DNA of 64,000 nucleotides from Bradyrhizobium ottawaense (GCF_900099825.1 NZ_LT629693.1:2232001-2296000); one strand, 5' to 3'. Numbered from the stretch's first letter, positions 27,048 to 35,859 are shown. Numbers and translations are program-made. Notes: a model not told the origin generated them from the sequence alone.

Positions 27048-27070
27048 ATTGGGAAGTCAAATATAGATAA
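27048..27070. promoter_or_regulatory. Composite LysR-type operator, site D (ABC transporter operon), weakest copy
   Basis: ATTGG (27048-27052), then CAAAT (27058-27062) in place of CCAAT, then GATAA in place of the third half-site. Downstream, TATGATGCAGTTCA (27097-27110) matches the same position-class block at site A. It lies 45 bases upstream of the binding-protein ATG. Read alone it would be weak; its position and the shared flank support it. Confidence 0.45.
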
Positions 27071-27110
27071 TTTGCCACATTGATACGATATTTCGTATGA
27101 TGCAGTTCAG

Positions 27111-27480
27111 CCTAACTTCGGGTCGGCGATCCCATTCGCCTAAGCCGCAACTGCCTTCGCAGTCGCCCGCTCACTCTTTTGCTACTGTAACTCTCGCTTC
27201 CGGCTGCGCGAACGGTCCGACCCGCGCGCATCTTTGACTACGGCAATCGAACCGGCCTCGTCTCCGCCGTCAAACAGCTAACCAGTATCCCAAACGCCCA
27301 AGTGCAGCCTCGAAACAGGTCGCATAATAGGCGCGCGAAATGAAGGTTCAATCGGGACCTTTCGTCGGATTGATTCTGAGGAACCCCAGACGCTCTCTTG
27401 GGCACGGAACGATAGGTCCGATTGAGACAGCCGGCTCCGAAGCCTGTCTGGATCTGAAATGTTGCCCGGCCGTGCTGGGC
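27111..27480. other. Intergenic stretch upstream of the ABC unit, nothing recognised
   Basis: About 370 bases between site D and the 3' end of the YeiH-type exporter gene. Only short frames without motifs; no clear hairpin terminator. Confidence 0.3.
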
Positions 27481-28491
27481 TCAAAGCGGGATGATGCAGG
27501 TGAATGCCGCGACCATCGAGAAGAGCAATCCCGACAGTATCAGCAGCATGGCGACAGGCCGCCAGCCATAGGCACTGAGGCTCCGCCATGGCAGTGAGAG
27601 TCCTATAGCCGCCATCGCGCCGACGAGGCAAAATCGCGAAACGGACGCGGCCGCTCCGTTCAAGTTTCGTGGGACGAGTCCAAGAACGTTGGCGATCGCG
27701 AACAGGGTAAAGCAGATTAGGAACCAGGGTGGCCCTATCGTGGCATTGCGTTCACTAGATGCGCGCAGCGTCCATGAAGTCAAAAGAAGCGCCGGCGCGA
27801 GCATCGCCACGCGCAGCAATTTGGTCATCGTCGCGATATCACCGGTCGCCTGATCGATGCTGTACCCGGCGGCGACCGCGTGAACGACTTCGTGGATCGT
27901 GCCGCCGAGCAGATATCCGGCCGCCCCGGGATCGAGGTTCATCAGTTGTGTGAGCGGCGCGTAGGCCAGCATCGCTGCCATCGACAGCAGGCTGACGAGA
28001 CCTATCGTCACCCCTGCATTGCGCTTGCCCTCATCATTCGGAGTTAGCGCGAGCGCAAAGGCGGCGGCGGCCGACGCGCCGCAGATTGCAACCGACGCGG
28101 CGAGCACGAGCGCCAACCTACGCTCGATCCCCATCACGGGACCGAGCAAGGACCCTATGAGCAGTATGGTCACAACGTCGACCGCGAGCGCGCCAATGCT
28201 TGCGGGGCTGAGGACGTGAAATGCTTCCGTGGAAATCTGCAGGCCAAGTAGCGCGACGCCGACGCGAAGCACATGTTTGCCTGCGAACTCGACGCCCGGA
28301 GTCCAGAGCACAGAAGGCACGCGAACCGAAGCTATCGCAGCACCTATGAGCAATGCCCAAACCACACCGCTGCCACCCCACGCCGCCGTCGCTGTCGAAA
28401 TGGCGGCAAGGAAGGAGCACAACAGCAAACCCGGAAGTACTTGGCCCGCGCGGGTGCTGGCGGCCCACATTCGCAACGGCAGGAAGATCAT
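27481..28491 (-). CDS. YeiH/UPF0324-family membrane protein (putative sulfate/anion exporter)
   Basis: A 336-residue membrane protein with about ten hydrophobic segments. Family blocks are intact: VGVALLGLQIS near residue 78, SVAICGASAAAAFA near 133, and GGTIHEVVHAVAAGYSI near 195. The YeiH (PSE) family is annotated as putative sulfate exporters, and some members sit beside sulfonate-degradation genes (family knowledge). Here it lies 54 bases after a possible DehI-like gene, behind one of the shared operators. This suggests export of an inorganic anion released during catabolism (inference). Confidence 0.88.
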   Translation of the reverse strand: MIFLPLRMWAASTRAGQVLPGLLLCSFLAAISTATAAWGGSGVVWALLIGAAIASVRVPSVLWTPGVEFAGKHVLRVGVALLGLQISTEAFHVLSPASIGALAVDVVTILLIGSLLGPVMGIERRLALVLAASVAICGASAAAAFALALTPNDEGKRNAGVTIGLVSLLSMAAMLAYAPLTQLMNLDPGAAGYLLGGTIHEVVHAVAAGYSIDQATGDIATMTKLLRVAMLAPALLLTSWTLRASSERNATIGPPWFLICFTLFAIANVLGLVPRNLNGAAASVSRFCLVGAMAAIGLSLPWRSLSAYGWRPVAMLLILSGLLFSMVAAFTCIIPL

Positions 28492-28545
28492 CTCGCACTA
28501 ACCTCTGGGCATTAAGATCATCGCCGTCACCCGCACCGGACCGTC

Positions 28546-29343
28546 TCAGGCGCTTGCGGCCCTGATCAGCACTCGCCCCATCAGCAGCATCTCCGGAAGA
28601 CGCTGGCGAAAAGCCCCGATTGCGTGGTCGATCGAAGCGGGAACGGGCGCGACGCGCAGCGGAGCCAGACCGAGCAACGCTGCCGCATGCTCCAACACCC
28701 CGTCGCATGTGGCGCTAAATCCGGCGGACGCCAGAACGGATGGGCACGACGCTGCGACCTCGTCGAGAAGATCGGGCCAATTCGCCAGGTGAAGCCAAAG
28801 ACTCGGACGGACGCCGCTTGACGATCCGGGTCCGACGCCGGAAAGTTCATCGACCTGAGCGCGCTGCCGATCGTCCAGTTCGCCGTAGCGGAGCAATGCG
28901 GGCACGGAGCTGAGGATCGCTGGGAAATACGCCGGTTCGGAACCGCCACCGGGTGGCGAGACGCCGGTACGAACCGCAGCCAGAATCGTTGTGGCCAAGA
29001 GATTCCAGCAATTGCCGCGTTCATATGCTCGAAGTACTTCCACCGCGGGCGGTGGCGGAGGTGCCAGCTTCACACCGAGACCATGGCCAGCGACACATCG
29101 ATCTATGAAGTCGATCATCGGCTTCATTGTTATCTCGATTTTCGACCTTGAGTCTTCGGCTAGAGGCCAAGCCCAGGCGAGTGCTCCGTCGATCGTCGCG
29201 AGATGTCGCCAGATCAGGTTTACGACGGGCGAACCTTGCACTTCCTTGATACGACGGTAGATCTGCGCGACCTCGCCGACCGCTTCCGCCTCTGGTATCT
29301 CTGCCAACATATTCAATCCGTTCGGATAAAGGATGCGCGCCAT
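28546..29343 (-). CDS. Possible DehI-like (group I 2-haloacid dehalogenase fold) protein
   Basis: A 265-residue cytoplasmic protein of mostly helical character. The N-terminal block GEVAQIYRRIKEVQGSP followed by VVNLIWRHLATIDGALAW resembles the repeat unit of DehI-type proteins (IYDDI...VNLIFR...). A second, weaker half with WLHLANWPDLLDEV near residue 185 would fit the pseudo-dimer layout. This is motif memory, not a search, and the catalytic aspartate cannot be assigned. If correct, it would release halide from a 2-haloacid. It starts 91 bases downstream of a composite operator and is followed by the YeiH-type exporter gene. Confidence 0.5.
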   Translation of the reverse strand: MARILYPNGLNMLAEIPEAEAVGEVAQIYRRIKEVQGSPVVNLIWRHLATIDGALAWAWPLAEDSRSKIEITMKPMIDFIDRCVAGHGLGVKLAPPPPPAVEVLRAYERGNCWNLLATTILAAVRTGVSPPGGGSEPAYFPAILSSVPALLRYGELDDRQRAQVDELSGVGPGSSSGVRPSLWLHLANWPDLLDEVAASCPSVLASAGFSATCDGVLEHAAALLGLAPLRVAPVPASIDHAIGAFRQRLPEMLLMGRVLIRAASA

Positions 29344-29433
29344 CTTCCGCGAACGTAGCTTTGCGACTCAGGGCAAGTGATGCGGCCTCCACACCACGGG
29401 CTGAACGTTCTGGCGGGAAACTCACAACAATCG

Positions 29434-29456
29434 ATTAGGAGGTCCAATATAATTAG
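29434..29456. promoter_or_regulatory. Composite LysR-type operator, site B (DehI-like/exporter unit)
   Basis: ATTAG (29434), CCAAT (29444-29448) and ATTAG (29452-29456) with 5- and 3-base spacers, 91 bases upstream of the DehI-like start. TTGATATGATGCATT follows at 29478-29492, echoing the flanks of sites A and D. The Lrp gene's 3' end is on the far side, so the site can only serve the leftward unit. Confidence 0.62.
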
Positions 29457-29585
29457 AGGGCCTGATCTATATTCAGATTGATATGATGCATTAAGCCCCC
29501 CGCGCGGGAAGCTGCGCTTATTGGAGCCACTGGATCCGATGACAGAGGCGACAAACGCTCTGCGGTGCCATCTGTCATGACAGCA

Positions 29586-30074
29586 CTATTTTTTTTCTGT
29601 CATCCCGGTGGAAACGGTGACGTAGTCGAGCGGCAACGCCGTTGTGTACTTGATCTGCTCTAGGGCGAAGCTAGAGGTCACATCGTAAAGTTCTGCGACG
29701 TTGATGATTTTTTTATAGATGACGTCATATGCATCGACGTCGGGCACGACAATACGTAGCAAATAGTCGACTGTGCCATTCATCCGATAGAACTCGACGA
29801 CTTGAGGTATCCTTGCGATGGCGCGGCAGAAATCTTCCGCCCATTCCAGGTTATGGCGAGCGGTGCGAATGCCGACGAAGACCGTCACGCCGACCCCCAG
29901 TGCCTGCGGATCGAGTAGCGCGACGCGGCGTTGAATGACCCCGCTGGCTTCAAGCTTCCGGATGCGCCGCCAGCACGGTGAAGGCGATAGCCCTGCGGCC
30001 CGGGCGATTTCATCAAGAGGAGTTGTCGCGTCTTCCTGTAAACAGGCCAGTATTTTCCTATCGATATCATCCAT
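29586..30074 (-). CDS. Lrp/AsnC-family transcriptional regulator
   Basis: A 162-residue regulator. The N-terminal helix-turn-helix is typical (MDDIDRKILACLQEDATTPL, then EIARAAGLSPSPCWRRIRKL), followed by the RAM/ligand-binding domain with EFYRMNGTVDYLLRIVVPD. ATG 30074 (MDDIDRK) is the conserved family start; the frame is open to 30119. Such proteins often sense amino acids. It lies inside the shared-operator region but has no copy of the operator upstream, so its role there is unknown. Confidence 0.93.
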   Translation of the reverse strand: MDDIDRKILACLQEDATTPLDEIARAAGLSPSPCWRRIRKLEASGVIQRRVALLDPQALGVGVTVFVGIRTARHNLEWAEDFCRAIARIPQVVEFYRMNGTVDYLLRIVVPDVDAYDVIYKKIINVAELYDVTSSFALEQIKYTTALPLDYVTVSTGMTEKK

Positions 30075-30444
30075 TGGACTGCATATTTCCACATTGATGA
30101 CCTGCTCCGACGGCACCACTTACGCTTTAGTTTAGTGCGTCGTGCTCTCGTCAGCCGTTCGATTTCCGGGCGGCCGACTGTCACTTCGCCAGCGTCAGCA
30201 CACGTCAAGACGGCGTTCGTCGGATGCGTACAGAGCAACCTTGCAGTCAATAGCCCCTGCCCGCGTCGCCGATGCCATAACAGGTTACGACATAAAGATC
30301 GGGCAGATAGCTGCGCCGCGGTAGAGACACTGCTCTTTGCAGTGGCTCAGGACGAACGCAACGAAATCCCGGGGATTTGGAGAAATCCCCGGGGAAGTTT
30401 TGCCGGAGCGGGGAGGAATACGTTCCGACAATCGAGCAACCGGC
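30075..30444. other. Intergenic stretch between the Lrp gene and the porin gene
   Basis: About 370 bases. It holds the Lrp promoter on the left and a strong hairpin at 30368-30393 (described separately) on the right. Short frames show no motif. Confidence 0.35.
30368..30393 (-). terminator. Strong hairpin downstream of the porin gene
   Basis: A perfect 11-bp inverted repeat (30368-30378 with 30383-30393) around a GGAG loop, GC-rich at the base. It lies about 50 bases past the porin stop in the direction of transcription. The following T run is short, so it may be a terminator or an mRNA-stabilising 3' stem. Confidence 0.6.
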
Positions 30445-31845
30445 TCAAAATCTGAATATTAGACCTGTCAGGCCAGTAGTCTGGTACGGGGTGGCGTAGC
30501 CAACGGTCAGCCCGCCACTAAGTTGAGACCAAACCACTCCGCCATAGACGTCGAGGTGCTTGTTGACTGCGTAGATAGCTGATCCGGAGGCCGTGTTAGT
30601 AGCGCCCGAGCAGTTAAAGGAAATATTCGTCGAACAGGGCGTGGAGGCAGGCGAAATTTTGTAGAAGCCCTGGTTCTCAAGATAGTATGCGACTGACAAG
30701 GTCCATGGACCGGTTTCATATTTTGCGCCGATCCATACTGTATGCTGGTTCTGGCTTCCGTAGAGATAAGCCGTGTTGTTGATCAGGCCAATGGTATAGC
30801 CGCCAGCGACTGTATCCCCCACAGAAAGCGGATCGGAGGGATTCGAATAGTTGGCATGCTGAAAGCCTGCATAGAATGTCACCTTGCCGCCGAGTCCTTG
30901 TCCAGCCAAATCATAGGTATATTTACCCATGATTCCCCATAACTCGACGTTTTGTGCGGTGACCTTCAGAGTGCTGCAGCTCGGGGTGCTGGCCGTGCCG
31001 CATGCCCCAACGCGGAACGTGCTGTCACTCACCACGTCCCTCATCATCTGGTAAACAGCGTCAATCGAAAAGCCGTGCGACGTGGCTCCGATATTAGCTG
31101 AATAGGAATTGCCGTGCAGGTTTGAAGCTTCTGCCCCTTGAGCGTACATGACCTGCGCGTGGACCGGCCCGTACTGGTAGGCGTATTTCACGGAGTTGTC
31201 CCAGCGATATCCAAAAGAGGGAATTCCGCCTCCCAAAAATTGCAAGTATGAGAGGTTCCACATCGTTGACTGTGGGTCATATTGCCAGTCCACATCGCCA
31301 GCGAGCGAAATTATCCGGCCAGCCGTCAACGTACCGTAGGTATCGCTTTTTAGCCCACCCCAAGCTTCCCCGTTGAACGCTTGGCCGCACCTGGTCCCGT
31401 TGCCATTTACTGTCTGTTGACTCGCGGGCAGGCCATTTTGCTGGATGCGGGTAGCGCACATGTCATCCAACTTCCCCGTCAGAGGATTGAAGCCGGTTTG
31501 AAGCTTACCTATCACCTGCCATCCGCTGCCAATATTCTCTTCGATCTTTAAGCCTATGCCGGATAGACCTAGGGTATTGAGGGTTGAAACCGGCGCCCGA
31601 CCTGCCGGAGCGGCTAGTACTTGGGGGTTCAGGCCCCAATAGGAGCCTCCGACCGGAGCGCCGGTCGTCGCATAGCCGTAGCCGACGTCGATCGTTCCGT
31701 AGAGGGTTATGCCCTGCCAAGTCAGCGAGTCAGGAATTTTTGGTAGAGCTTTGACGGTATCACTCAGATCAGCCGCAGCCGCAGCGACGCTAAATCCGGC
31801 AATTGCCATCAAGCCAATAGCAGCACTTCTCAAAAAAGTCCCCAT
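30445..31845 (-). CDS. Outer-membrane porin
   Basis: A 466-residue porin-like beta barrel. It starts with a signal peptide (MGTFLRSAAIGLMAIAGFSV, cleavage near AAAADL). The first strand TLYGTIDVGYGYATTG has the general-porin pattern, and the C-terminus TGLIFRF ends in the terminal phenylalanine needed for barrel assembly. Alternating hydrophobic/polar strands run through the protein. In this setting it is likely a substrate-specific channel for the pathway's starting compound. A composite operator copy lies 226 bases upstream and a strong hairpin follows the stop. Confidence 0.9.
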   Translation of the reverse strand: MGTFLRSAAIGLMAIAGFSVAAAAADLSDTVKALPKIPDSLTWQGITLYGTIDVGYGYATTGAPVGGSYWGLNPQVLAAPAGRAPVSTLNTLGLSGIGLKIEENIGSGWQVIGKLQTGFNPLTGKLDDMCATRIQQNGLPASQQTVNGNGTRCGQAFNGEAWGGLKSDTYGTLTAGRIISLAGDVDWQYDPQSTMWNLSYLQFLGGGIPSFGYRWDNSVKYAYQYGPVHAQVMYAQGAEASNLHGNSYSANIGATSHGFSIDAVYQMMRDVVSDSTFRVGACGTASTPSCSTLKVTAQNVELWGIMGKYTYDLAGQGLGGKVTFYAGFQHANYSNPSDPLSVGDTVAGGYTIGLINNTAYLYGSQNQHTVWIGAKYETGPWTLSVAYYLENQGFYKISPASTPCSTNISFNCSGATNTASGSAIYAVNKHLDVYGGVVWSQLSGGLTVGYATPYQTTGLTGLIFRF

Positions 31846-32070
31846 AGCACCCCTCCATCAATGGGTCGGTTATGGTGTGGTCCGTCCCGAAAACCACTTC
31901 GCGAAATACCGCTGTCATACGAGCGCCTCATGAGGCGCACAGTTAGCGACCACTCATTTTCCAAGGAGACCTTCGGTCGCTCGCGCTCCTAAAGAGCATC
32001 GAGCACGAGCGACCTTGAGCCGCCTTGGAGATGTACGACAAACGTACGACGCTAAGGGGAGCCGCAGCGC

Positions 32071-32093
32071 ATTGGTAAGTCCAATACAATTGG
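32071..32093. promoter_or_regulatory. Composite LysR-type operator, site C (porin), best match
   Basis: ATTGG (32071-32075), CCAAT (32081-32085) and ATTGG (32089-32093). Here both adjacent pairs are perfect inverted repeats: ATTGG-N5-CCAAT and CCAAT-N3-ATTGG. The AT-rich block GCAATAGATATGCATTTTGA starts at 32099, the same 13-base distance from CCAAT as in site A. Confidence 0.67.
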
Positions 32094-32124
32094 TTGCCGC
32101 AATAGATATGCATTTTGATATGTG

Positions 32125-32832
32125 CGCCTCCGACAACGCTTCGTTGAAAGTTTCAGATACGACTACGCTGCGAACATGCGACGCAGCGAGGTAAAGTTGA
32201 ACTTAAGGCCAACGGCCATCTCGATGTTTTCGACAGCGCGATCCGATCATTTCCGATGTCACGGCTCCTCTTCAATCTCCTCGTGATCTGGCGCCCCGCA
32301 CGTTCTTAGTTTCGGTTCAGGCGGATTTTTCTGACCGCAAAACCCTCAGGGCGCCGGTATTGATCTTGAAGATGCTGAGCTCCTCCATTGTTTGAATGGA
32401 TCGTGGTGGATATTGTCCCGACATGAGCAATGGATTTCGCGATAACGTCGTTTGGAGCCTACTGCGCGCTGACTCGTTCCATCGAGATCATATGTTACAC
32501 TGGGCAACCGAATTTCAGCGTCGGGGTGTCCTGGTTCTTGAACGAGCGCAGTGCCCGAACCAAAGGCGGCGGCGGCACTACGGCTTGTGTTCGGGTGAGC
32601 CCAGATGGTTTCCGCCGAGAACGTCAGGTTCTTGACTGGCATCCGTCGGGTGATGAAACCAAGCGCCGACATGCTGAAGTTCAAGTCACAGGTAACCCGT
32701 ACCAACTAGCGACGGCTGCGCCGTAGGCCGCGGAGTATTCAGCTTTGGCGATTGCGTCGTGCCGTACCCGACCCGTGCCGCCGAACAAGCTGCTCGATCC
32801 GCATGGACTCCAGTTACGATTTAACCTTGCGC
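32125..32832. other. Degenerate stretch left of the IS66 element
   Basis: About 700 bases with no supported gene. A minus-strand frame near 32346-32705 and a plus-strand frame near 32430-32726 overlap each other and match nothing I recognise. The stretch ends at the IS66 target-site duplication. Confidence 0.35.
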
Positions 32833-32840
32833 GAACATCC

Positions 32841-32852
32841 GTAAGCGGTGTT
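32841..32852 (+). repeat. IS66 left terminal inverted repeat
   Basis: GTAAGCGGTGTT, the exact inverse of the right end at 35307-35318. It lies immediately inside the GAACATCC target duplication. Confidence 0.92.
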
Positions 32853-32853
32853 T

Positions 32854-34383
32854 TCAGGCCACGGCTTTGAGGTCTTGCTTTCGGTATGCCCACGGCAGCA
32901 GCTGATCGATATCGCGATTGGGATGACCGTTGGCGATCCTTGTGAGGACGTCGGTCAGGTAGGCGAGCGGATCGACGTCGTTCAACTTACAAGTTTCGAT
33001 CAGTGAGGCGATGGTGGCCCAATGCTCGGCACCACCGTCCGAACCTGCGAACAACGCATTCTTTCGGTTGAGCGCGATCGGGCGGATCGATCGCTCGACG
33101 GTGTTGTTGTCGAGCTCGATGCGGCCGTCGTCGATGAAGCGCGTCAGCCCTTCCCAGCGAGACAGGGCGTAGCGGATGGCCTCGGCAAGCTTGCTCTTCT
33201 GACTGATCAGGCCAAGCTTTGCGTGTAGCCAAGGCTCGAACGCGTCGATCAGCGGACGGCTTCTCTGTTGCCGGGCTGTTCGACGCTCGTCAGCATGACG
33301 ACCGCGGATGTCTTTCTCGACAGCATAGAGCGCGGCGATACGTTCGAGCGCTTCGCTGGCGATGGGCGACGGACCGGGGACGGCGAGCTCATAGAAGTAG
33401 CGGCGTACATGCGACCAGCAGAACGCAAGGCGGACGTCGCCACGATCGGCCAGCTTGCGGTAGCCGGCATAGCCGTCGACCTGCAAGACGCCCTTGAAGC
33501 CTTCCAGATGGACAATCGGCCGCTCCGCTTTGCGATCGGGTGCGTAGACATAGGCCACGCCCGGTGGATCAGAGCCGCCCCATGGCCGGTCATCGGCGGC
33601 ATAGGCCCAAAGCTGACCGGTCTTGGTGCGGCCCCGGCCGGGATCGAGCACGGGCGCCGTCGTCTCGTCCGCAAACAGCCGGGGTAATTCCTTTAGTCTC
33701 GTGAGAAGCCGTTCGTGCAGCGGACGCAGGTGCCAGGCGGCGTGGCCTACCCAGTCCGCCAGCGTCGATCGATCCAGAACAATCTGTTGCCGGGCGTAAA
33801 TCTGGGCCTGGCGATACAGCGGAAGATGGTCGGCATATTTGGACACCAGAACCTGGGCGATGGTGGCCTCGGTCGGCATGCCGCCCTCAATCAGGCGCGC
33901 TGGCGCAGGGGCCTGCACGACACCGTCCTCGCAACGCCGGCAAGCATATTTCGGCCTGATGGTGACGAGCACCCTGAACTGCGCTGGCACAATGTCCAGC
34001 CGCTCGCTCTTGTCTTCGCCGATCCGGTGGAGTTCGCCCTGGCAGCAGGGACAGGCCTGGTCGTCGATGTCGACGACGAACTCGATCCGCGGCAGATGCG
34101 CTGGCAGCGAGCCCCGGTTGATACGTCGCTTCTCGGCCCGTGCAGCTCTTGAGGCCGGAGCCGACTGATCCGCTGCCGCCTCATCGCTCGCCGCCGTCTG
34201 CTCGACGTCTTCGAGGCCGAGCAGCATTTGATCTTCGGGCAGCGTCTCAGCCCTGCGGCCAAAACGATGCCGCTGCAGTTCCTTGATGATCTGGCGCAGC
34301 CGCTCGTTCTGCATCCGCTCGGCGAGCAGCATCGCTTTCAGCATCTCGGGATCGTCAGGCAGTGCGTCGCTCGGCATCACCAA
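32854..34383 (-). CDS. tnpC: IS66 family transposase (TnpC)
   Basis: A 509-residue IS66 transposase of full length. N-terminal helix/coiled region, zinc-finger-like CPCCQGEL near residue 110, then the DDE domain: Asp in LFADETTAPVLD, Asp in QVDGYAGYRKL, and Glu in NNTVERSIRPIALNRKN, followed by the IS66 C-terminal domain ending in the LLPWAYR motif. No frameshift was seen, so it may be active. Start at GTG/ATG around 34383 (MVMPSDALPDD). Confidence 0.95.
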   Translation of the reverse strand: MVMPSDALPDDPEMLKAMLLAERMQNERLRQIIKELQRHRFGRRAETLPEDQMLLGLEDVEQTAASDEAAADQSAPASRAARAEKRRINRGSLPAHLPRIEFVVDIDDQACPCCQGELHRIGEDKSERLDIVPAQFRVLVTIRPKYACRRCEDGVVQAPAPARLIEGGMPTEATIAQVLVSKYADHLPLYRQAQIYARQQIVLDRSTLADWVGHAAWHLRPLHERLLTRLKELPRLFADETTAPVLDPGRGRTKTGQLWAYAADDRPWGGSDPPGVAYVYAPDRKAERPIVHLEGFKGVLQVDGYAGYRKLADRGDVRLAFCWSHVRRYFYELAVPGPSPIASEALERIAALYAVEKDIRGRHADERRTARQQRSRPLIDAFEPWLHAKLGLISQKSKLAEAIRYALSRWEGLTRFIDDGRIELDNNTVERSIRPIALNRKNALFAGSDGGAEHWATIASLIETCKLNDVDPLAYLTDVLTRIANGHPNRDIDQLLPWAYRKQDLKAVA

Positions 34384-34455
34384 ATCAGATCATATTCAGT
34401 CGCATTTTGCGACGATCCCGTTGCACGTGATTCACTTCGCCGCAGGAACAAATCG

Positions 34456-34812
34456 TCAGCCAGGCTGCGTCGGCGTTACCGTCTCTCGGGCTTCATGAAC
34501 GCGCCGCCAGTCCAGCCCCTCGAGCAACGCCGACAATTGCGCAGCCGACAAACGCATCACACCATCCTCGATCTTCGGCCAGCGGAAGATGCCGTCCTCC
34601 AGCCGTTTTGCGAACAGGCACAGGCCCGTACCGTCCCAGAAGATCAGCTTGATCCGGTCCGCCCGCTTGGCTCGGAACACGTAAACCGCGCCCGAGAATG
34701 GATCCGCCGTCATGATTTCGCGCACCAGCGCCGCAAGTCCCTCCGCCCCCTTGCGGAAGTCGACAGGCTTGGTCGCCACCATCACCCGGACCGCGCCGGT
34801 CGGGCCGATCAC
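34456..34812 (-). CDS. tnpB: IS66 accessory protein TnpB (Orf2)
   Basis: A 118-residue IS66 Orf2 protein with the standard opening RVMVATKPVDFRKGAEGLAA, then the VYVFRAKRADRIKLIFWDGT block. Its ATG overlaps the TnpA stop (ATGA). TnpB is needed for transposition of IS66 elements, though its mechanism is not known. Confidence 0.95.
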   Translation of the reverse strand: MIGPTGAVRVMVATKPVDFRKGAEGLAALVREIMTADPFSGAVYVFRAKRADRIKLIFWDGTGLCLFAKRLEDGIFRWPKIEDGVMRLSAAQLSALLEGLDWRRVHEARETVTPTQPG

Positions 34813-35237
34813 GCGCCGGCCATCAATGCACGCAGCACCGCCATCAAAGTCTTTGCGTCCGCACCACGGCCGACCCGGACCGTCACGCCGCTGATCTCGA
34901 CCTCGATCGTTCCGGCACTGGCCTCAGCCTTGCTCCGCGGTGTCCTCCGTTGCGGAACAGGAGACGATCCCCCATCCACAACCGCCGGCACGAACTGCAG
35001 CCCGTCAGCCTCTGAACGTTCAGCTTCGGAATCTCGCAATTGACGTCGCCAGCCAAATAACTGCTGCGGTGATAATCCATGGCGTCGAGCCACGGCACAG
35101 ACCGAGTCTCCGCTCGTCGCGATCTCAGCGACAATCCGGGCCTTGTCTTCATCGCGCCATGTCCGCCGCCGCCCGGCGCCGGTGAACACTTCCAGCCGGC
35201 GGACTGGCTCCGTGATAGCAATATGTTCAGTGTCCAT
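34809..35237 (-). CDS. tnpA: IS66 accessory protein TnpA (Orf1), helix-turn-helix
   Basis: A 142-residue Orf1. The N-terminal half is a transposase_8-like helix-turn-helix (WRDEDKARIVAEIATSGDS, then ARRHGLSPQQLFGWRRQL). ATG 35237 (MDTEHIAITEP) is preferred over GTG 35255. First gene of the element, close to the right terminal repeat. Confidence 0.93.
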   Translation of the reverse strand: MDTEHIAITEPVRRLEVFTGAGRRRTWRDEDKARIVAEIATSGDSVCAVARRHGLSPQQLFGWRRQLRDSEAERSEADGLQFVPAVVDGGSSPVPQRRTPRSKAEASAGTIEVEISGVTVRVGRGADAKTLMAVLRALMAGA

Positions 35238-35306
35238 TCTAAGCCTAACGGTCAAAACCGGACCGCAGACTCGCAGATCACGACATCATCCGGAAGGTGG
35301 TCGCGG

Positions 35307-35318
35307 AACACCGCTTAC
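35307..35318 (-). repeat. IS66 right terminal inverted repeat
   Basis: Reads GTAAGCGGTGTT on the minus strand and is followed outward by the second GAACATCC target duplication (35319-35326). Confidence 0.92.
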
Positions 35319-35394
35319 GAACATCCGACAATTCGATCAGATGAACATCTGCGGCGCGCTTAACTAGGGTGCCACTCCGATACCTGTGTTGGGA

Positions 35395-35625
35395 ATGATC
35401 CCCAAGATGCCTACCGTCAAGGGATACAGGAATTTCGGGTTATAAGCGGCACCGAAACGAGCCGTAGAGCCGCAGTGAACTACATCCTCATGGGGCTGGA
35501 GAACGGGGCGTTCAAACCTGTCATCGATCAGACGGTCCAGTTCGACGACATGGTGGAAGCGCACCGCTATCTGGAAGGCAGTTCGCCAATTTTGGCAAGA
35601 TCGTCGTCACCCTTTTGAAAAGTAA
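35395..35625 (+). pseudogene. C-terminal fragment of a zinc-type alcohol dehydrogenase/quinone oxidoreductase
   Basis: The plus strand reads NYILMGLENGAFKPVIDQ and QFDDMVEAHRYLEGS, the standard end of MDR-family quinone oxidoreductases. The final QFGKIVVTLLK lies in another frame, so there is a frameshift near 35580. The upstream catalytic part is missing and the IS66 element ends about 75 bases to the left. Some further homology (VISGTETSRRAAV) is seen just before. A decayed gene, not functional. Confidence 0.7.
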
Positions 35626-35859
35626 CAGCAGCACCGAGCCGACCCGCGAATGTCGCCCAGCTCTTGCTCGGCCGGACACACAATCAAGACTGCGATCCGG
35701 ATTTCCGCCCCACTCTCCCTAGATACGCATTGTTGCGAGCCGCCTGCGATATCGCGAGGCGTTCGAAAGCTCGCTTGATCGGCCTGGAAGCTCTGAGTCT
35801 TCGGATACGGACATTTCGCAGAACTTGCAGGAGATGACTCGCGGTGACCGCGCGTTTGA
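35626..35859. other. Short intergenic stretch, nothing recognised
   Basis: About 230 bases between the oxidoreductase fragment and the 3' end of the quinone reductase gene; no motif or hairpin stands out. Confidence 0.3.

Larger units (their letters stand above)
32841..35318 (-). mobile_element. IS66-family insertion sequence, complete
   Basis: A 2478-bp element with imperfect terminal inverted repeats beginning GTAAGCGGTGTT at both ends (32841 rightward; 35318 leftward). It is flanked by a perfect 8-bp direct repeat GAACATCC (32833-32840 and 35319-35326), the duplication length known for IS66. Inside are the three standard genes tnpA-tnpB-tnpC in leftward order, all with open frames. The intact ends, duplication and genes show a fairly recent insertion. 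Confidence 0.95.
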
